Positions 1 through 7,348 of a DNA stretch of 11,443 bases are shown in pieces. A program made the translations under genes and the position numbers. The notes below the pieces were generated by a model that did no database searches, had not been told where the DNA came from, and worked only from the letters and a program-made list of their open reading frames with translations. The stretch is taken from contig DAOUQK010000083.1 in NCBI GenBank assembly GCA_030625695.1, forward strand, positions 1 through 11,443. The letters are read 5' to 3'. The stretch is from Paracoccaceae bacterium (GTDB lineage: Bacteria; Pseudomonadota; Alphaproteobacteria; Rhodobacterales; Rhodobacteraceae). Every line of letters starts with the position of its first letter. Position 1 is the stretch's first letter.

Positions 1-839
1 CGATTTGGTTTCAGCGTACCCTCACATATGCTAAGCAGGCTACGGCAATATTCACCGACATCCATGTGATTGCGGGCCAGTACGTTCTGGTCACATGACA
101 ATTCACGCAAGGCTTCGAACTGGCGCTTCCATAACGTGTAGGCCGGGTTCCAGAAAAAGAACGGCTTCAACAGTTCCAGACCGATTTCCCATTCCAGATC
201 GTGCTGTCTGAGGTGCTGAAATTCATGGCCTAGGGCAACCTTCAGATCAGTCGGATCTGCAAGAATGGCAGATGGGATGATGATGATCCGGCGGCGCAGG
301 CACCGGGTGGAAAACGGGATCGAAATAGTGTCGGATACACGCAATTCCAGGCTGCCTATGCGACGCCAGATGTTGCTTTGATCGACAACGCGGCAAAGTT
401 TGGTGAATCCGATGGCAAGTCGCACCAGGGAAAACAAAAATCCGGCAGCGATAATGCCAAGCAATGCCAGACCAAGGCCGGTTTCAAAATTCTGGATTTG
501 CCCCATCAGGCGGGTGCGAAACCCCAGGGCCTGTTCAAAGGTGCTGGGGGTCATTTCAAAACTGCCATGCAGATATTGTGCGGTAACCATATCGGTGATG
601 TTTACGGAAAAACGGTCGGATAACAGTCCTGTGGTGGATAGCGCACCAATCGTTGCCACCAAAATCGGGCTAAGAAGTGTCGCCAGAAATACAGCGCTTA
701 GCAGTTTCAGTTGGGTGGTATAACTGCGCGACAAACCAAGTTTCACCAAAAGCCACTGGGCGATAAACCACAATCCAAGCGACACCGCCAAAAGGATGTT
801 AACATCGAAATAGGCGTCAATTAGTGTTCTAACTTCCAT
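1..839 (-). CDS. M56-family (BlaR1/MecR1-like) membrane metallopeptidase, 3' end off window
   Basis: I translated this minus-strand frame by hand. It is open from an ATG at 839 to the window edge, giving 279 complete codons with no stop. Hydrophobic segments lie near residues 14-32, 45-65 and 120-140. The zinc-peptidase motif HEFQH is at residues 205-209, inside ALGHEFQHLRQHD. The motif RELSCDQNVL (245-254) matches the downstream M56 motif whose Glu (here E246) is normally the third zinc ligand. In this family a membrane sensor activates its cytoplasmic zinc protease, and a partner BlaI/MecI repressor is then inactivated. The start overlaps the end of the repressor gene by 11 nt, and a GGAG lies about 10 nt upstream, so the two are probably translationally coupled. 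The C-terminal part, where BlaR1 carries its penicillin-binding sensor, is outside the window, so the signal sensed is unknown. Confidence 0.9.
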   Translation of the reverse strand, partial: MEVRTLIDAYFDVNILLAVSLGLWFIAQWLLVKLGLSRSYTTQLKLLSAVFLATLLSPILVATIGALSTTGLLSDRFSVNITDMVTAQYLHGSFEMTPSTFEQALGFRTRLMGQIQNFETGLGLALLGIIAAGFLFSLVRLAIGFTKLCRVVDQSNIWRRIGSLELRVSDTISIPFSTRCLRRRIIIIPSAILADPTDLKVALGHEFQHLRQHDLEWEIGLELLKPFFFWNPAYTLWKRQFEALRELSCDQNVLARNHMDVGEYCRSLLSICEGTLKPN

Positions 840-1224
840 TGTCCCTAAGTCTCCTATCAAGCAGCTCGCGCATCTCGGCCAGCACCTCTTCGGACAGATC
901 GGTATCGTCGACGAGGCGGGCCACCAATGCAACTGGCGCATTGTCAAAAAGTTTCTCGGACATGTTCCTGAGCGAACGCGCCTGATATGCGTCCTTTGCC
1001 AAAAGCGGATTATAAACCAAGGTTTTCCCCAGCTTGGAACTGGTAACAAAATTCTTTTGCTCAAGGATGCGCATGATTGTCGCGCCCGAGGTATAGGCAA
1101 GGTTCCGGTCTGGAGCGAGCTTTGCCAGCACATCGCGAACGGTGGCTGTGCCAAGCTCCCAGAGTTGGGTCATGAACTCCAACTCTACCTCTGTCAGAAA
1201 GTCATTTTTCTTCTTTTTACGCAT
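829..1224 (-). CDS. BlaI/MecI-family transcriptional repressor
   Basis: This 131-residue protein is a typical length for BlaI/MecI/CopY repressors. The N-terminal winged helix fits the family: LTEVELEFMTQLWELG (10-25), TVRDVLAKL (28-36), a recognition-helix region at AYTSGATIMRILEQ (43-56), and a wing ending in LVYNPLL. The C-terminal helical part (about 75-131) would be the dimerisation domain. I chose the ATG at 1224, preceded by GGAAAG, over an in-frame TTG at 1251 that has no Shine-Dalgarno. The family represses promoters containing short dyads and is released when the repressor is cleaved after its M56 partner is activated. The stop codon lies inside the M56 gene, so the pair forms one unit. 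Its targets cannot be read from the protein; the shared palindromes described below are candidates. Confidence 0.9.
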   Translation of the reverse strand: MRKKKKNDFLTEVELEFMTQLWELGTATVRDVLAKLAPDRNLAYTSGATIMRILEQKNFVTSSKLGKTLVYNPLLAKDAYQARSLRNMSEKLFDNAPVALVARLVDDTDLSEEVLAEMRELLDRRLRDNGS

Positions 1225-1265
1225 GAAACTTTCCGACGGGTTTATCTGCAAGATAGGTGGGGATC

Positions 1266-1294
1266 ATCATTACTAAGATTTTAATAATTTCCAA
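1266..1294 (-). promoter_or_regulatory. Candidate promoter of the blaI-like/M56 pair
   Basis: On the minus strand a -35-like TTGGAA (1294-1289) is followed after 17 nt by a -10-like AATGAT (1271-1266), about 40 nt upstream of the repressor ATG. The two hexamers match the sigma-70 consensus only moderately. An imperfect palindrome fills the spacer, which is where an autorepressor would be expected to bind. No terminator separates this region from the end of glpU, so read-through from the transporter operon is also possible. Confidence 0.4.
1269..1288. promoter_or_regulatory. Imperfect 20-bp palindrome, candidate repressor operator
   Basis: The sequence ATTACTAAGATTTTAATAAT pairs at 8 of 10 symmetric positions. 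Its central 14 bp (1272-1285) fit the pattern AYTAAA-N2-TTTART at all but one position outside the spacer. The same pattern occurs twice at the glpV promoter. BlaI-type operators are short dyads with a TACA-N2-TGTA core, so one changed base per half-site would convert one into the other. Binding by the adjacent BlaI-family protein is inferred, not shown. Confidence 0.45.
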
Positions 1295-1319
1295 GTGAAA
1301 TCACGTGCCATTGCCATAT

Positions 1320-1595
1320 CTAAACCTTCCAGAACGTGAAAACGCCCCACAAGATGGCGATGCCAAGGGGTATCCAAAGCGGCATTCCAAACAGTCCGAT
1401 CCACGCAAGGAAGATATAAACTGACCCTAAAAGCGTGATGAACAGGCGATCCCCCCGGGTGGTGGTCAGGCCCAGAACGCCCTTTCGTTCTGCCCCGCCA
1501 GGGTGGCGAATTTCGGCAACAGTCAAGATTGCCATAGCTGAGAATATGCCGATGAAAACAAGGGCCGTGGGCCAGGTCCATGCCATCCAACTCAT
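1320..1595 (-). CDS. glpU: DUF2160 small membrane protein of glycerol transporter (GlpU)
   Basis: This 91-residue hydrophobic protein begins MSWMAWTWPTALVF and contains the conserved stretch TTTRGDRLFITLLGS (about 44-58), both typical of the DUF2160 proteins found with GlpSTPQ-type glycerol importers. Three membrane segments are visible, near residues 8-28, 51-68 and 71-88. I chose the ATG at 1595, which is 1 nt after the glpQ stop and preceded by GGGAGGG, over an upstream ATG at 1616 that would overlap glpQ. Its biochemical role is not known to me; the strict linkage suggests an accessory subunit of the transporter. It is the last transporter gene, and the BlaI-like unit follows after 95 nt. 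Confidence 0.85.
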   Translation of the reverse strand: MSWMAWTWPTALVFIGIFSAMAILTVAEIRHPGGAERKGVLGLTTTRGDRLFITLLGSVYIFLAWIGLFGMPLWIPLGIAILWGVFTFWKV

Positions 1596-1596
1596 G

Positions 1597-2394
1597 TCAC
1601 ACCCTCCCCATGGCAAAGCCTTTGGCGATATAGTTTCGCACGAAATAGATGACGATGGCCCCGGGGATGATGGTCAGGGTTCCGGCGGCCGCCAACAGGC
1701 CGAGTTCATACCCCGCACTAGAGGCGGTTTTGGTCATGACGGCGGCGATGGGTTTGGCCTGGACCGCTGTCAGGGTTTTGGCCAACAGCAGTTCCACCCA
1801 TGAGAACATGAAACAGAAGAAAGCCGCCACACCGACGCCGGCCTTGATGTTCGGTAAGAAGATTTTGACAAAGAAACGCGGGAAAGAATAGCCGTCAACA
1901 TAGGCAGTTTCATCCAGTTCCTTGGGGACACCGCGCATGAAGCCTTCTAATATCCAGACCGCTAGTGGGACGTTGAACAACGTGTGCGCCAAAGCCACGG
2001 CCAGATAACTGTCAAACAGGCCCACTGCCGAATATAGCTGAAAGAAGGGCAGGGCAAACACGGCTGCCGGGGCCATGCGGTTGGTGAGCAGCCAGAAAAA
2101 CAGTTGTTTGTCGCCGAGGAATCGATAACGCGAAAACGCATAGGCCGCAGGCAGGGCCACCGCGATGGAAATGACGGTGTTCAGGGTCACGTAGCTGATC
2201 GAGTTGATATAACCCCAATACCAGGTCGGATCGGTGAATATCACCCGGTAGTTCTCGAACGTCAAATCCTGGGGAAACAGAGAAAACCCCGACAGGATTT
2301 CACCGGTTGTCTTAAGACTCATGGAGATCAGCCAATAGATTGGCAGCATCAGGAACAGAATATAGATGAGGGGAATGAAGTACCGTTTTTTCAT
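1597..2394 (-). CDS. glpQ: Glycerol ABC transporter permease GlpQ
   Basis: This is a 265-residue inner-membrane permease of the carbohydrate-uptake (CUT1, MalG-like) type. It has an N-terminal membrane segment (about 7-26), several more between 65 and 260, and the cytoplasmic EAA loop near 159-171 (KELDETAYVDGYS), which docks on an ATPase. The length and the MalG-type N-terminus fit the second permease of a heterodimeric pair. Its ATG overlaps the glpP stop (ATGA), so translation is coupled. With GlpP it should form the translocation channel. Assignment to glycerol rests on the whole operon, in particular GlpV, the atypical GlpS/GlpT pair and DUF2160. Confidence 0.88.
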   Translation of the reverse strand: MKKRYFIPLIYILFLMLPIYWLISMSLKTTGEILSGFSLFPQDLTFENYRVIFTDPTWYWGYINSISYVTLNTVISIAVALPAAYAFSRYRFLGDKQLFFWLLTNRMAPAAVFALPFFQLYSAVGLFDSYLAVALAHTLFNVPLAVWILEGFMRGVPKELDETAYVDGYSFPRFFVKIFLPNIKAGVGVAAFFCFMFSWVELLLAKTLTAVQAKPIAAVMTKTASSAGYELGLLAAAGTLTIIPGAIVIYFVRNYIAKGFAMGRV

Positions 2395-3251
2395 CAGTCG
2401 TCCCTCATCATCAAGGTATAGAACACCCAGCTGACCAGCAGCGTGATGGCGAAATAGATCAGCGACATTGCCGCCGCCGGGCCAAGGTCAAACTGGCCAA
2501 GGGCGATTTTCACCAGATCAATCGACAGCAGCGTGGTCGAATTGCCGGGACCACCGCCGGTCAACACAAACGGTTCTGTGTAGATGTTGAAACTGTCCAT
2601 GAACCGCAACAGGATGGCGATGGTCAGCACGTTCTTCATCTTGGGCAGCTGGATAAAACGAAACACCGCCCAATTGGATGCGCCGTCAATCTTGGCGGCT
2701 TGATAATAGGCGTCTGGGATCGACACCAGCCCCGCATAGCACAGCAGCACCACCAGCGAGGTCCAATGCCACACATCCATGATGATGATCGTCGCCCAGG
2801 CTGCGGTGGGGTTTTGCGTCATGTCATAAGTCACGCCAAGGACGTGGTTCAGGAAATACCCAAGCAGGCCGATATCCGGCAGGGTGAAAATGTTCCACAT
2901 GGCGCCGACAACATTCCACGGGATCAGCATCGGCAGGGCCATGGTCACCAGACAGATGGGCACCCAAAATCCCTGGCGGGGCATCGCCAGCGCGATGATA
3001 ATGCCAAGCGGAATTTCAATGACCAGAATGCTGCCGGTAAAGATGAACTGGCGACCAAGGGCGGAATAGAACCGATCGGAATGCAGCAGCTTTTCGAACC
3101 AGCCCAGCCCTTCCCAAAAGAACAGGTTGTTGCCGAATGTCTCTTGCACCGAATAATTCACCACCGTCATGATCGGGATCAGCGCGTTAAACGCCACCAA
3201 CAACAGGACGGGCAAAACAAACCACCAGGCTTTTTGGTTTTCGGTTTTCAT
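2394..3251 (-). CDS. glpP: Glycerol ABC transporter permease GlpP
   Basis: This is a 285-residue MalF-like permease. A first membrane segment (about 9-31) precedes a periplasmic loop with aromatic residues (FFWEGLGWF, 44-52), followed by five more hydrophobic segments. The EAA loop is around 180-200 (DAYYQAAKIDGASNW), and the motif GGGPGNST that precedes the last segments in this family is near 233-240. The start is 1 nt after the glpT stop and follows a G-rich tract (GGGGGGGAA) that can serve as Shine-Dalgarno. It should pair with GlpQ in the inner membrane. Confidence 0.88.
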   Translation of the reverse strand: MKTENQKAWWFVLPVLLLVAFNALIPIMTVVNYSVQETFGNNLFFWEGLGWFEKLLHSDRFYSALGRQFIFTGSILVIEIPLGIIIALAMPRQGFWVPICLVTMALPMLIPWNVVGAMWNIFTLPDIGLLGYFLNHVLGVTYDMTQNPTAAWATIIIMDVWHWTSLVVLLCYAGLVSIPDAYYQAAKIDGASNWAVFRFIQLPKMKNVLTIAILLRFMDSFNIYTEPFVLTGGGPGNSTTLLSIDLVKIALGQFDLGPAAAMSLIYFAITLLVSWVFYTLMMRDD

Positions 3252-3252
3252 A

Positions 3253-4332
3253 TCATTCCCCCCCGCGTGCCGATGCGATCCAGCCGTCCCGGTACAGGCG
3301 GGTTTGGGCCGGTTGGAAATTCAGGTGAACGTTTGCGCCTTGCTCTGGCGGGTTCTCTTCGATAATGGCACGGATTTTGACGTCACCGGCCATGGTTTCA
3401 ACCACACAATGACGCCCGATATCTGATACCTTGGATACCACCGCTGGCAAGCCCGCGTCATCAAAACTCACAAATTCTGGCCGAATGCCGATTTCGGTTT
3501 TACCGCCGGATTGGTTGCGATCACCACCTTCCAACGCGATGTTTACACCATTCAGAAAGGCCCCACCGTCGCGCATTTCGCATGACAGAACATTCATGCC
3601 GGGCGAGCCGATGAAGTGGCCGACAAATGTGTGCGCCGGGCGATCAAACAATTCGACCGGCGTACCAATCTGAACAATCTCACCGTCCTGCATGACCACG
3701 ACCTGATCGGCAAATGTCAGGGCCTCGGTCTGGTCATGTGTCACATAGATCATTGTCGCCTTCACCTTCTGGTGCAGCTCTTTCAATTTCGACCGCAGCT
3801 TCCATTTCAAATGCGGGTCAATCACGGTCAGGGGCTCATCAAACATCACCACATTCACGTCTTCACGCACCAACCCACGGCCCATTGATATCTTTTGTTT
3901 ATTGTCCGGTGACAGGCCCGCCGCGCGCCGGTGCAACATGTCGGTCAGCTCCAACATCTCGGCAATTTCGGTGACCCGGGCTTTGACCGTCGCCTCATCC
4001 ACCTGTCGATTACGTAAAGGAAAGGCCAGATTGTCATAGGCCGTCATCGTGTCATAGATCACCGGAAACTGGAAAACCTGGGCAATGTTGCGTTTGTCCG
4101 GCGGCAAGTTGGTGACGTCCTGGTCGTCAAACAGCACCGCACCCTCGGAGGGTGTCAGCAACCCTGAAATAATGTTCAGCAGGGTGGATTTTCCGCAACC
4201 CGATGGGCCCAACAGTGCATAGGCACCGCCGTCCTGCCAATCAAGGTCGATTTCTTTAAGCGCATAATCCTCGGGTGTTGTCGGGTTGGGATAATAACTG
4301 TGACGCAGCTTGGACAGGGTAATTTTTGCCAT
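3253..4332 (-). CDS. glpT: Glycerol ABC transporter ATPase GlpT (degenerate signature motif)
   Basis: This is a 359-residue ABC ATPase. The Walker A is GPSGCGKST (42-50), the Q-loop is VFQFP (Q88), the Walker B is VVMFDEP (161-167, E166) and the switch His is in YVTHD (H199). The expected LSGGQ is replaced by LSPDNKQKIS (140-149), as I recall for GlpT-type ATPases. The C-terminal third (about 240-359) is a MalK-like regulatory domain ending TRLYRDGWIASARGGE. I chose the ATG at 4332 (MAKITLSK), 1 nt after the glpS stop. The upstream in-frame extension to 4461 lies wholly inside glpS and has no family similarity. Its partner is GlpS, and the two different ATPases drive import through GlpP/GlpQ. 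Confidence 0.88.
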   Translation of the reverse strand: MAKITLSKLRHSYYPNPTTPEDYALKEIDLDWQDGGAYALLGPSGCGKSTLLNIISGLLTPSEGAVLFDDQDVTNLPPDKRNIAQVFQFPVIYDTMTAYDNLAFPLRNRQVDEATVKARVTEIAEMLELTDMLHRRAAGLSPDNKQKISMGRGLVREDVNVVMFDEPLTVIDPHLKWKLRSKLKELHQKVKATMIYVTHDQTEALTFADQVVVMQDGEIVQIGTPVELFDRPAHTFVGHFIGSPGMNVLSCEMRDGGAFLNGVNIALEGGDRNQSGGKTEIGIRPEFVSFDDAGLPAVVSKVSDIGRHCVVETMAGDVKIRAIIEENPPEQGANVHLNFQPAQTRLYRDGWIASARGGE

Positions 4333-4333
4333 G

Positions 4334-5398
4334 CTATGCCACCAACGCGCCATCGGGCGCAAAGTAGAAACATTTGGATGGGTCCATGTAGAATGGATAG
4401 GTTTTGCCGATGTCATAAGGGAAAACACCCGGCGACAAGGACACCCAGTTCTGCTGATCAAAACTGAAATGCGCGCTGCTTTCAGAACCGCTCAACTCGG
4501 CCACTTGAACGATGCCCGGTATCACGATCTGGGTGTTGGATTTTCGTTCAGGGGTGACATTATTGGGGCGAATGGCGATGGAATACGGCCCGTCTGGCAA
4601 ATCCGCAGCTTTTCCGGCGGCAGGCCATGATGCGATGGTGTTCAGGTGCATGTCGCTGCCCCGCTTGATAACCGAGGCCGAATTGATCGGCGGGTTGGAA
4701 AAAACCTGGGCTGACACCAGATCGCGGGGCGCGCGGTAAATGTCTGCGGTTACGCCAAACTGGGCAACCTGACCGTCATTCATCAACGTGGTATAGCCCC
4801 CCAGCATCAGCGCTTCTTCGGGTTCAGAGGTCGCGTAAACCACAACCGCGCCGCGTCCGGCAAACAGTTCAGGCAGTTGTTCGCGCAATTCTTCGCGCAA
4901 TTTGTAATCAAGGTTCGCCAAGGGTTCATCCAGAAACACCGCAGTGCTTTCTTTGGCAATGGCGCGCGCCAGGGCTGTGCGTTGCTGCTGACCGCCTGAC
5001 AATTCGTCGGGGCGGCGGTTTAGCATCGGACGCAGCTTGAGAATATCCGCAGCTTCCTCAACCCGGCCCTGAATTTCGCTTTCGGCCATGCCTGCAACCC
5101 GTAGGGGGGAGGCAATGTTTTCAAACACGTTCATATGCGGGTAGTTGACGAAAAATTGGTGTACCAGGCTGATATTGCGCTTTTGGGTGGATTGCTTGGT
5201 GACATCCACGCCGTTCATGAAAATCTGACCTGTCGCCATCGGTTCCAGCCCGGCCATAAGTTTTATCAGCGATGTTTTGCCAGCGCCGGTCTCGCCCAAC
5301 AGCACATTGAAATGCCCGGGCTGCAGTATCAAACTGGTGGGCTTGATATGGGTAACCGCGCCCACGCGCTTTGTTACGTCTTTCAGTTCCAGCGTCAT
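4334..5398 (-). CDS. glpS: Glycerol ABC transporter ATPase GlpS (switch His missing)
   Basis: This is a 354-residue ABC ATPase. The Walker A is GETGAGKT (35-42), the Q-loop Gln is Q81, there is a canonical LSGGQ (133-137), and the Walker B is VFLDEP (154-159, E158). The position of the switch histidine reads YATSE (188-192) instead of YVTHD, so the His is a Ser. The C-terminal domain (about 230-354) is MalK-like. The gene is 1 nt from glpT. The upstream region has only a weak Shine-Dalgarno and is separated from glpV by two hairpins, so expression may be lower than that of the binding protein. ATPase pairs of this asymmetric kind are characteristic of GlpST. Confidence 0.88.
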   Translation of the reverse strand: MTLELKDVTKRVGAVTHIKPTSLILQPGHFNVLLGETGAGKTSLIKLMAGLEPMATGQIFMNGVDVTKQSTQKRNISLVHQFFVNYPHMNVFENIASPLRVAGMAESEIQGRVEEAADILKLRPMLNRRPDELSGGQQQRTALARAIAKESTAVFLDEPLANLDYKLREELREQLPELFAGRGAVVVYATSEPEEALMLGGYTTLMNDGQVAQFGVTADIYRAPRDLVSAQVFSNPPINSASVIKRGSDMHLNTIASWPAAGKAADLPDGPYSIAIRPNNVTPERKSNTQIVIPGIVQVAELSGSESSAHFSFDQQNWVSLSPGVFPYDIGKTYPFYMDPSKCFYFAPDGALVA

Positions 5399-5465
5399 TT
5401 GGGCAGCATTCCATTACCTGGTTCACGTATCGCCATCAGGCCAATCCGGTAGAATTACTTGTTTC

Positions 5466-5492
5466 AAAAAGCCGGGGCTTTTACACCCCGGC
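5466..5492 (-). terminator. Terminator-like hairpin with T5 tract between glpV and glpS
   Basis: On the minus strand GCCGGGG and CCCCGGC form a perfect 7-bp GC stem around an 8-nt loop, followed at once by TTTTT. It lies about 40 nt after the glpV stop and about 70 nt before glpS. With no other promoter obvious before glpS, it is best read as a partial terminator or mRNA 3'-end stabiliser. Confidence 0.65.
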
Positions 5493-5496
5493 CAAT

Positions 5497-5522
5497 GTTG
5501 ACCCGACCTTCGCCGGGTCAAC
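5497..5522. repeat. Inverted repeat (9-bp stem) after glpV stop
   Basis: GTTGACCCG and CGGGTCAAC are exact inverse complements around an 8-nt loop. The repeat starts 10 nt after the glpV stop and 4 nt before the terminator-like hairpin in the direction of transcription. It has no T tract of its own. Such a stem can block 3' exonucleases and stabilise the upstream binding-protein message. Confidence 0.6.
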
Positions 5523-5532
5523 AGGGAGTGTC

Positions 5533-7269
5533 TTATTCAGACGCCCAACGGGCAACCAGTTCGTCATAGTTGACGGTCACACCTTGGGGTTTCTCGTTGT
5601 CCAGCGGCGGTTTGGCACCACCATTGGCATACCAGAACTCGGCTGACTTTTCCTCGTTCAGACGTGGACCACAGCCGCCGTAAACATTGGCTGCTTCATC
5701 CACCGCCTGCATCCGGGACATGGTGATATCCATTTCCTCGGCCAGACGATCCATTGCCTGCTGCGGGGTAAAGGCACCTGAATTCACGTCACCAATTTGC
5801 TGCCACCAAATCTGCGCCAGCTTTGGATAGTCAGGCACGTTGATGCCGGTTGGCGACCATGCCACACGATCGGGGGAACGATAAAATTCCACCAGACCAC
5901 CCAGTTTTCCGGCACGTTCCGAGAAACTTTCGTGGTTGATCGTTGTGTCACGGATAAAGGTCAGACCAACGTGGGACTTTTTCACGTCAACTGTCTTGGA
6001 CACAACAAACTGTGCATAAAGCCATGCGGCCTGCGCACGATCAGATGGTGTGGATTTCAGGAACGTCCAGGACCCCACATCCTGATAGCCAACTTTTTGA
6101 CCGTTTTCCCAGTATGGGCCATGTGGCGATGGTGCCATGCGCCACAACGGGGTGCCGTCGCCGTCAACCGTGTTGTTGCCCTCTGATTGCGGCTTGACCA
6201 TGTCGGCGGTAAACGCAGTGTACCAGAAAATCTGCTGGGCCACGTTACCCTGGGACAGGGCCGGAAGTGACTGGTAAAAGTCAAACGATGCAGCACCAGG
6301 AGGGGCGTAGGCACGCAGCCATTCGTCCCATTTGCGGATCGCATAAACCGACGCCGGACCGTTCGCGGCACCACCGCGTGATACGGATGCACCTGCTGGG
6401 TTGCAGGAACCTGCTTCCATACGGATGCCCCATTCGTCGATTGGCACACCGTTTGGTTCACCCTTGGAACCAGCACCAGCCATCGACAACCAGGCATCGG
6501 TCATCCGCCAGCCCAGATCAGGCGCGCGTTTGCCATAATCCATGTGGCCATAGATCGCTGTGCCGTCGATTTCCTTTACATCTTCGGAAAAGAACTGCGC
6601 GATATCTTCATAGGCAGACCAGTTGACCGGCACGCCAAGATCATAGCCATACTTGGCCTTGAACGCAGTTTTCAGATCTTCGCGGTCAAACCAGTCTTTG
6701 CGGAACCAGTACAGGTTGGCAAATTGCTGGTCGGGCAGCTGGTACAGATCGCCATCAGGACCAGTTGTGAACTGCGAACCGATGAAATCACCAAGGTCCA
6801 GACCCGGGTTGGTCGTTGCCGCCCAATCACCGGCCATCTGGTCGGTCAGGTTATAGGCCAGTTGCAGGCGTGAATGCGTGCCGATCAGGTCACTGTCATT
6901 CACATATCCATCATAAAGGTTCCGGTTGGTCTGCATCTGTGTTTGCACAGCCTGCACAACTTCGCCTTCGCCCAGAATCTGGTGATTAACCTTGATCCCG
7001 GTGATTTCTTCAAACGCTTTGGTCAGCACTTCGCTTTCATAACCGTGCGTTGGAATGCCTTCCGACAGAACGTTGACTTCCATGCCGGCAAATGGCTTGG
7101 ACGCATCAATGAACCACTGCATTTCCGACATTTGTTCATCTGTGGACAGGGACGAGGGCTGAAACTCTTCCTCAATCCATTTCTTGGCCGCTGCGGCATC
7201 CGCAAACGCCCCTTGCGATCCTGCAATCACGGCCCCGGCCGCGACTGCACAGAGTAGATACTTTCGCAT
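5533..7269 (-). CDS. glpV: Glycerol ABC transporter periplasmic substrate-binding protein GlpV
   Basis: This is a 578-residue secreted binding protein. The signal peptide MRKYLLCAVAAGAVIAGSQG runs to a probable cleavage after AFA (residue 23). The mature N-terminus (KKWIEEEFQPSSLSTDEQMS) and the stretches EITGIKVNHQILGEGEVVQA and QMQTNRNLYDGYVNDSDLIG match, from memory, the large (about 570-residue) solute-binding proteins of GlpSTPQUV glycerol importers. It captures the substrate in the periplasm and delivers it to GlpP/GlpQ. I chose the ATG at 7269 because GGGAGGA sits 7 nt upstream; an in-frame ATG at 7293 would put this Shine-Dalgarno inside the gene. Here the binding-protein gene comes first; as I recall, glpV is last in the rhizobial operon. 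The exact substrate (glycerol or a related polyol) is inferred from homology. Confidence 0.88.
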   Translation of the reverse strand: MRKYLLCAVAAGAVIAGSQGAFADAAAAKKWIEEEFQPSSLSTDEQMSEMQWFIDASKPFAGMEVNVLSEGIPTHGYESEVLTKAFEEITGIKVNHQILGEGEVVQAVQTQMQTNRNLYDGYVNDSDLIGTHSRLQLAYNLTDQMAGDWAATTNPGLDLGDFIGSQFTTGPDGDLYQLPDQQFANLYWFRKDWFDREDLKTAFKAKYGYDLGVPVNWSAYEDIAQFFSEDVKEIDGTAIYGHMDYGKRAPDLGWRMTDAWLSMAGAGSKGEPNGVPIDEWGIRMEAGSCNPAGASVSRGGAANGPASVYAIRKWDEWLRAYAPPGAASFDFYQSLPALSQGNVAQQIFWYTAFTADMVKPQSEGNNTVDGDGTPLWRMAPSPHGPYWENGQKVGYQDVGSWTFLKSTPSDRAQAAWLYAQFVVSKTVDVKKSHVGLTFIRDTTINHESFSERAGKLGGLVEFYRSPDRVAWSPTGINVPDYPKLAQIWWQQIGDVNSGAFTPQQAMDRLAEEMDITMSRMQAVDEAANVYGGCGPRLNEEKSAEFWYANGGAKPPLDNEKPQGVTVNYDELVARWASE

Positions 7270-7318
7270 CTTAATTCCTCCCTTGGGTTTCATTTCACCG
7301 GTCTGTGCCAGCTGCCAA

Positions 7319-7348
7319 ATACTCGCCGCAGGGATATGGGAATGTCAA
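7319..7348 (-). promoter_or_regulatory. Candidate promoter of the glpV operon
   Basis: On the minus strand a perfect -35 TTGACA (7348-7343) is followed after 18 nt by a weak -10 GAGTAT (7324-7319). The glpV ATG is about 50 nt further on. Immediately upstream of the -35 is a strongly AT-rich stretch containing two palindromes, which could act as an UP element, an operator, or both. The -10 is poor, so the exact start site is uncertain. Confidence 0.45.

Noticed and set aside
1225..1251. TTG start for the BlaI-like gene
   Set aside because: It has no Shine-Dalgarno; the ATG at 1224 has GGAAAG upstream and begins the usual BlaI N-terminus.
1596..1616. Upstream ATG for glpU at 1616
   Set aside because: It would overlap glpQ by 20 nt; the ATG at 1595 has a strong ribosome site and gives the conserved MSWMAWTW start.
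2700..3365. Plus-strand 221-codon ORF opposite glpP
   Set aside because: It is a shadow ORF rich in His, Gln and Arg, antisense to a membrane protein, a typical artefact.
4333..4461. N-terminal extension of GlpT to an upstream ATG at 4461
   Set aside because: It lies inside glpS in another frame, and the ABC domain begins naturally at the ATG at 4332, 1 nt after the glpS stop.
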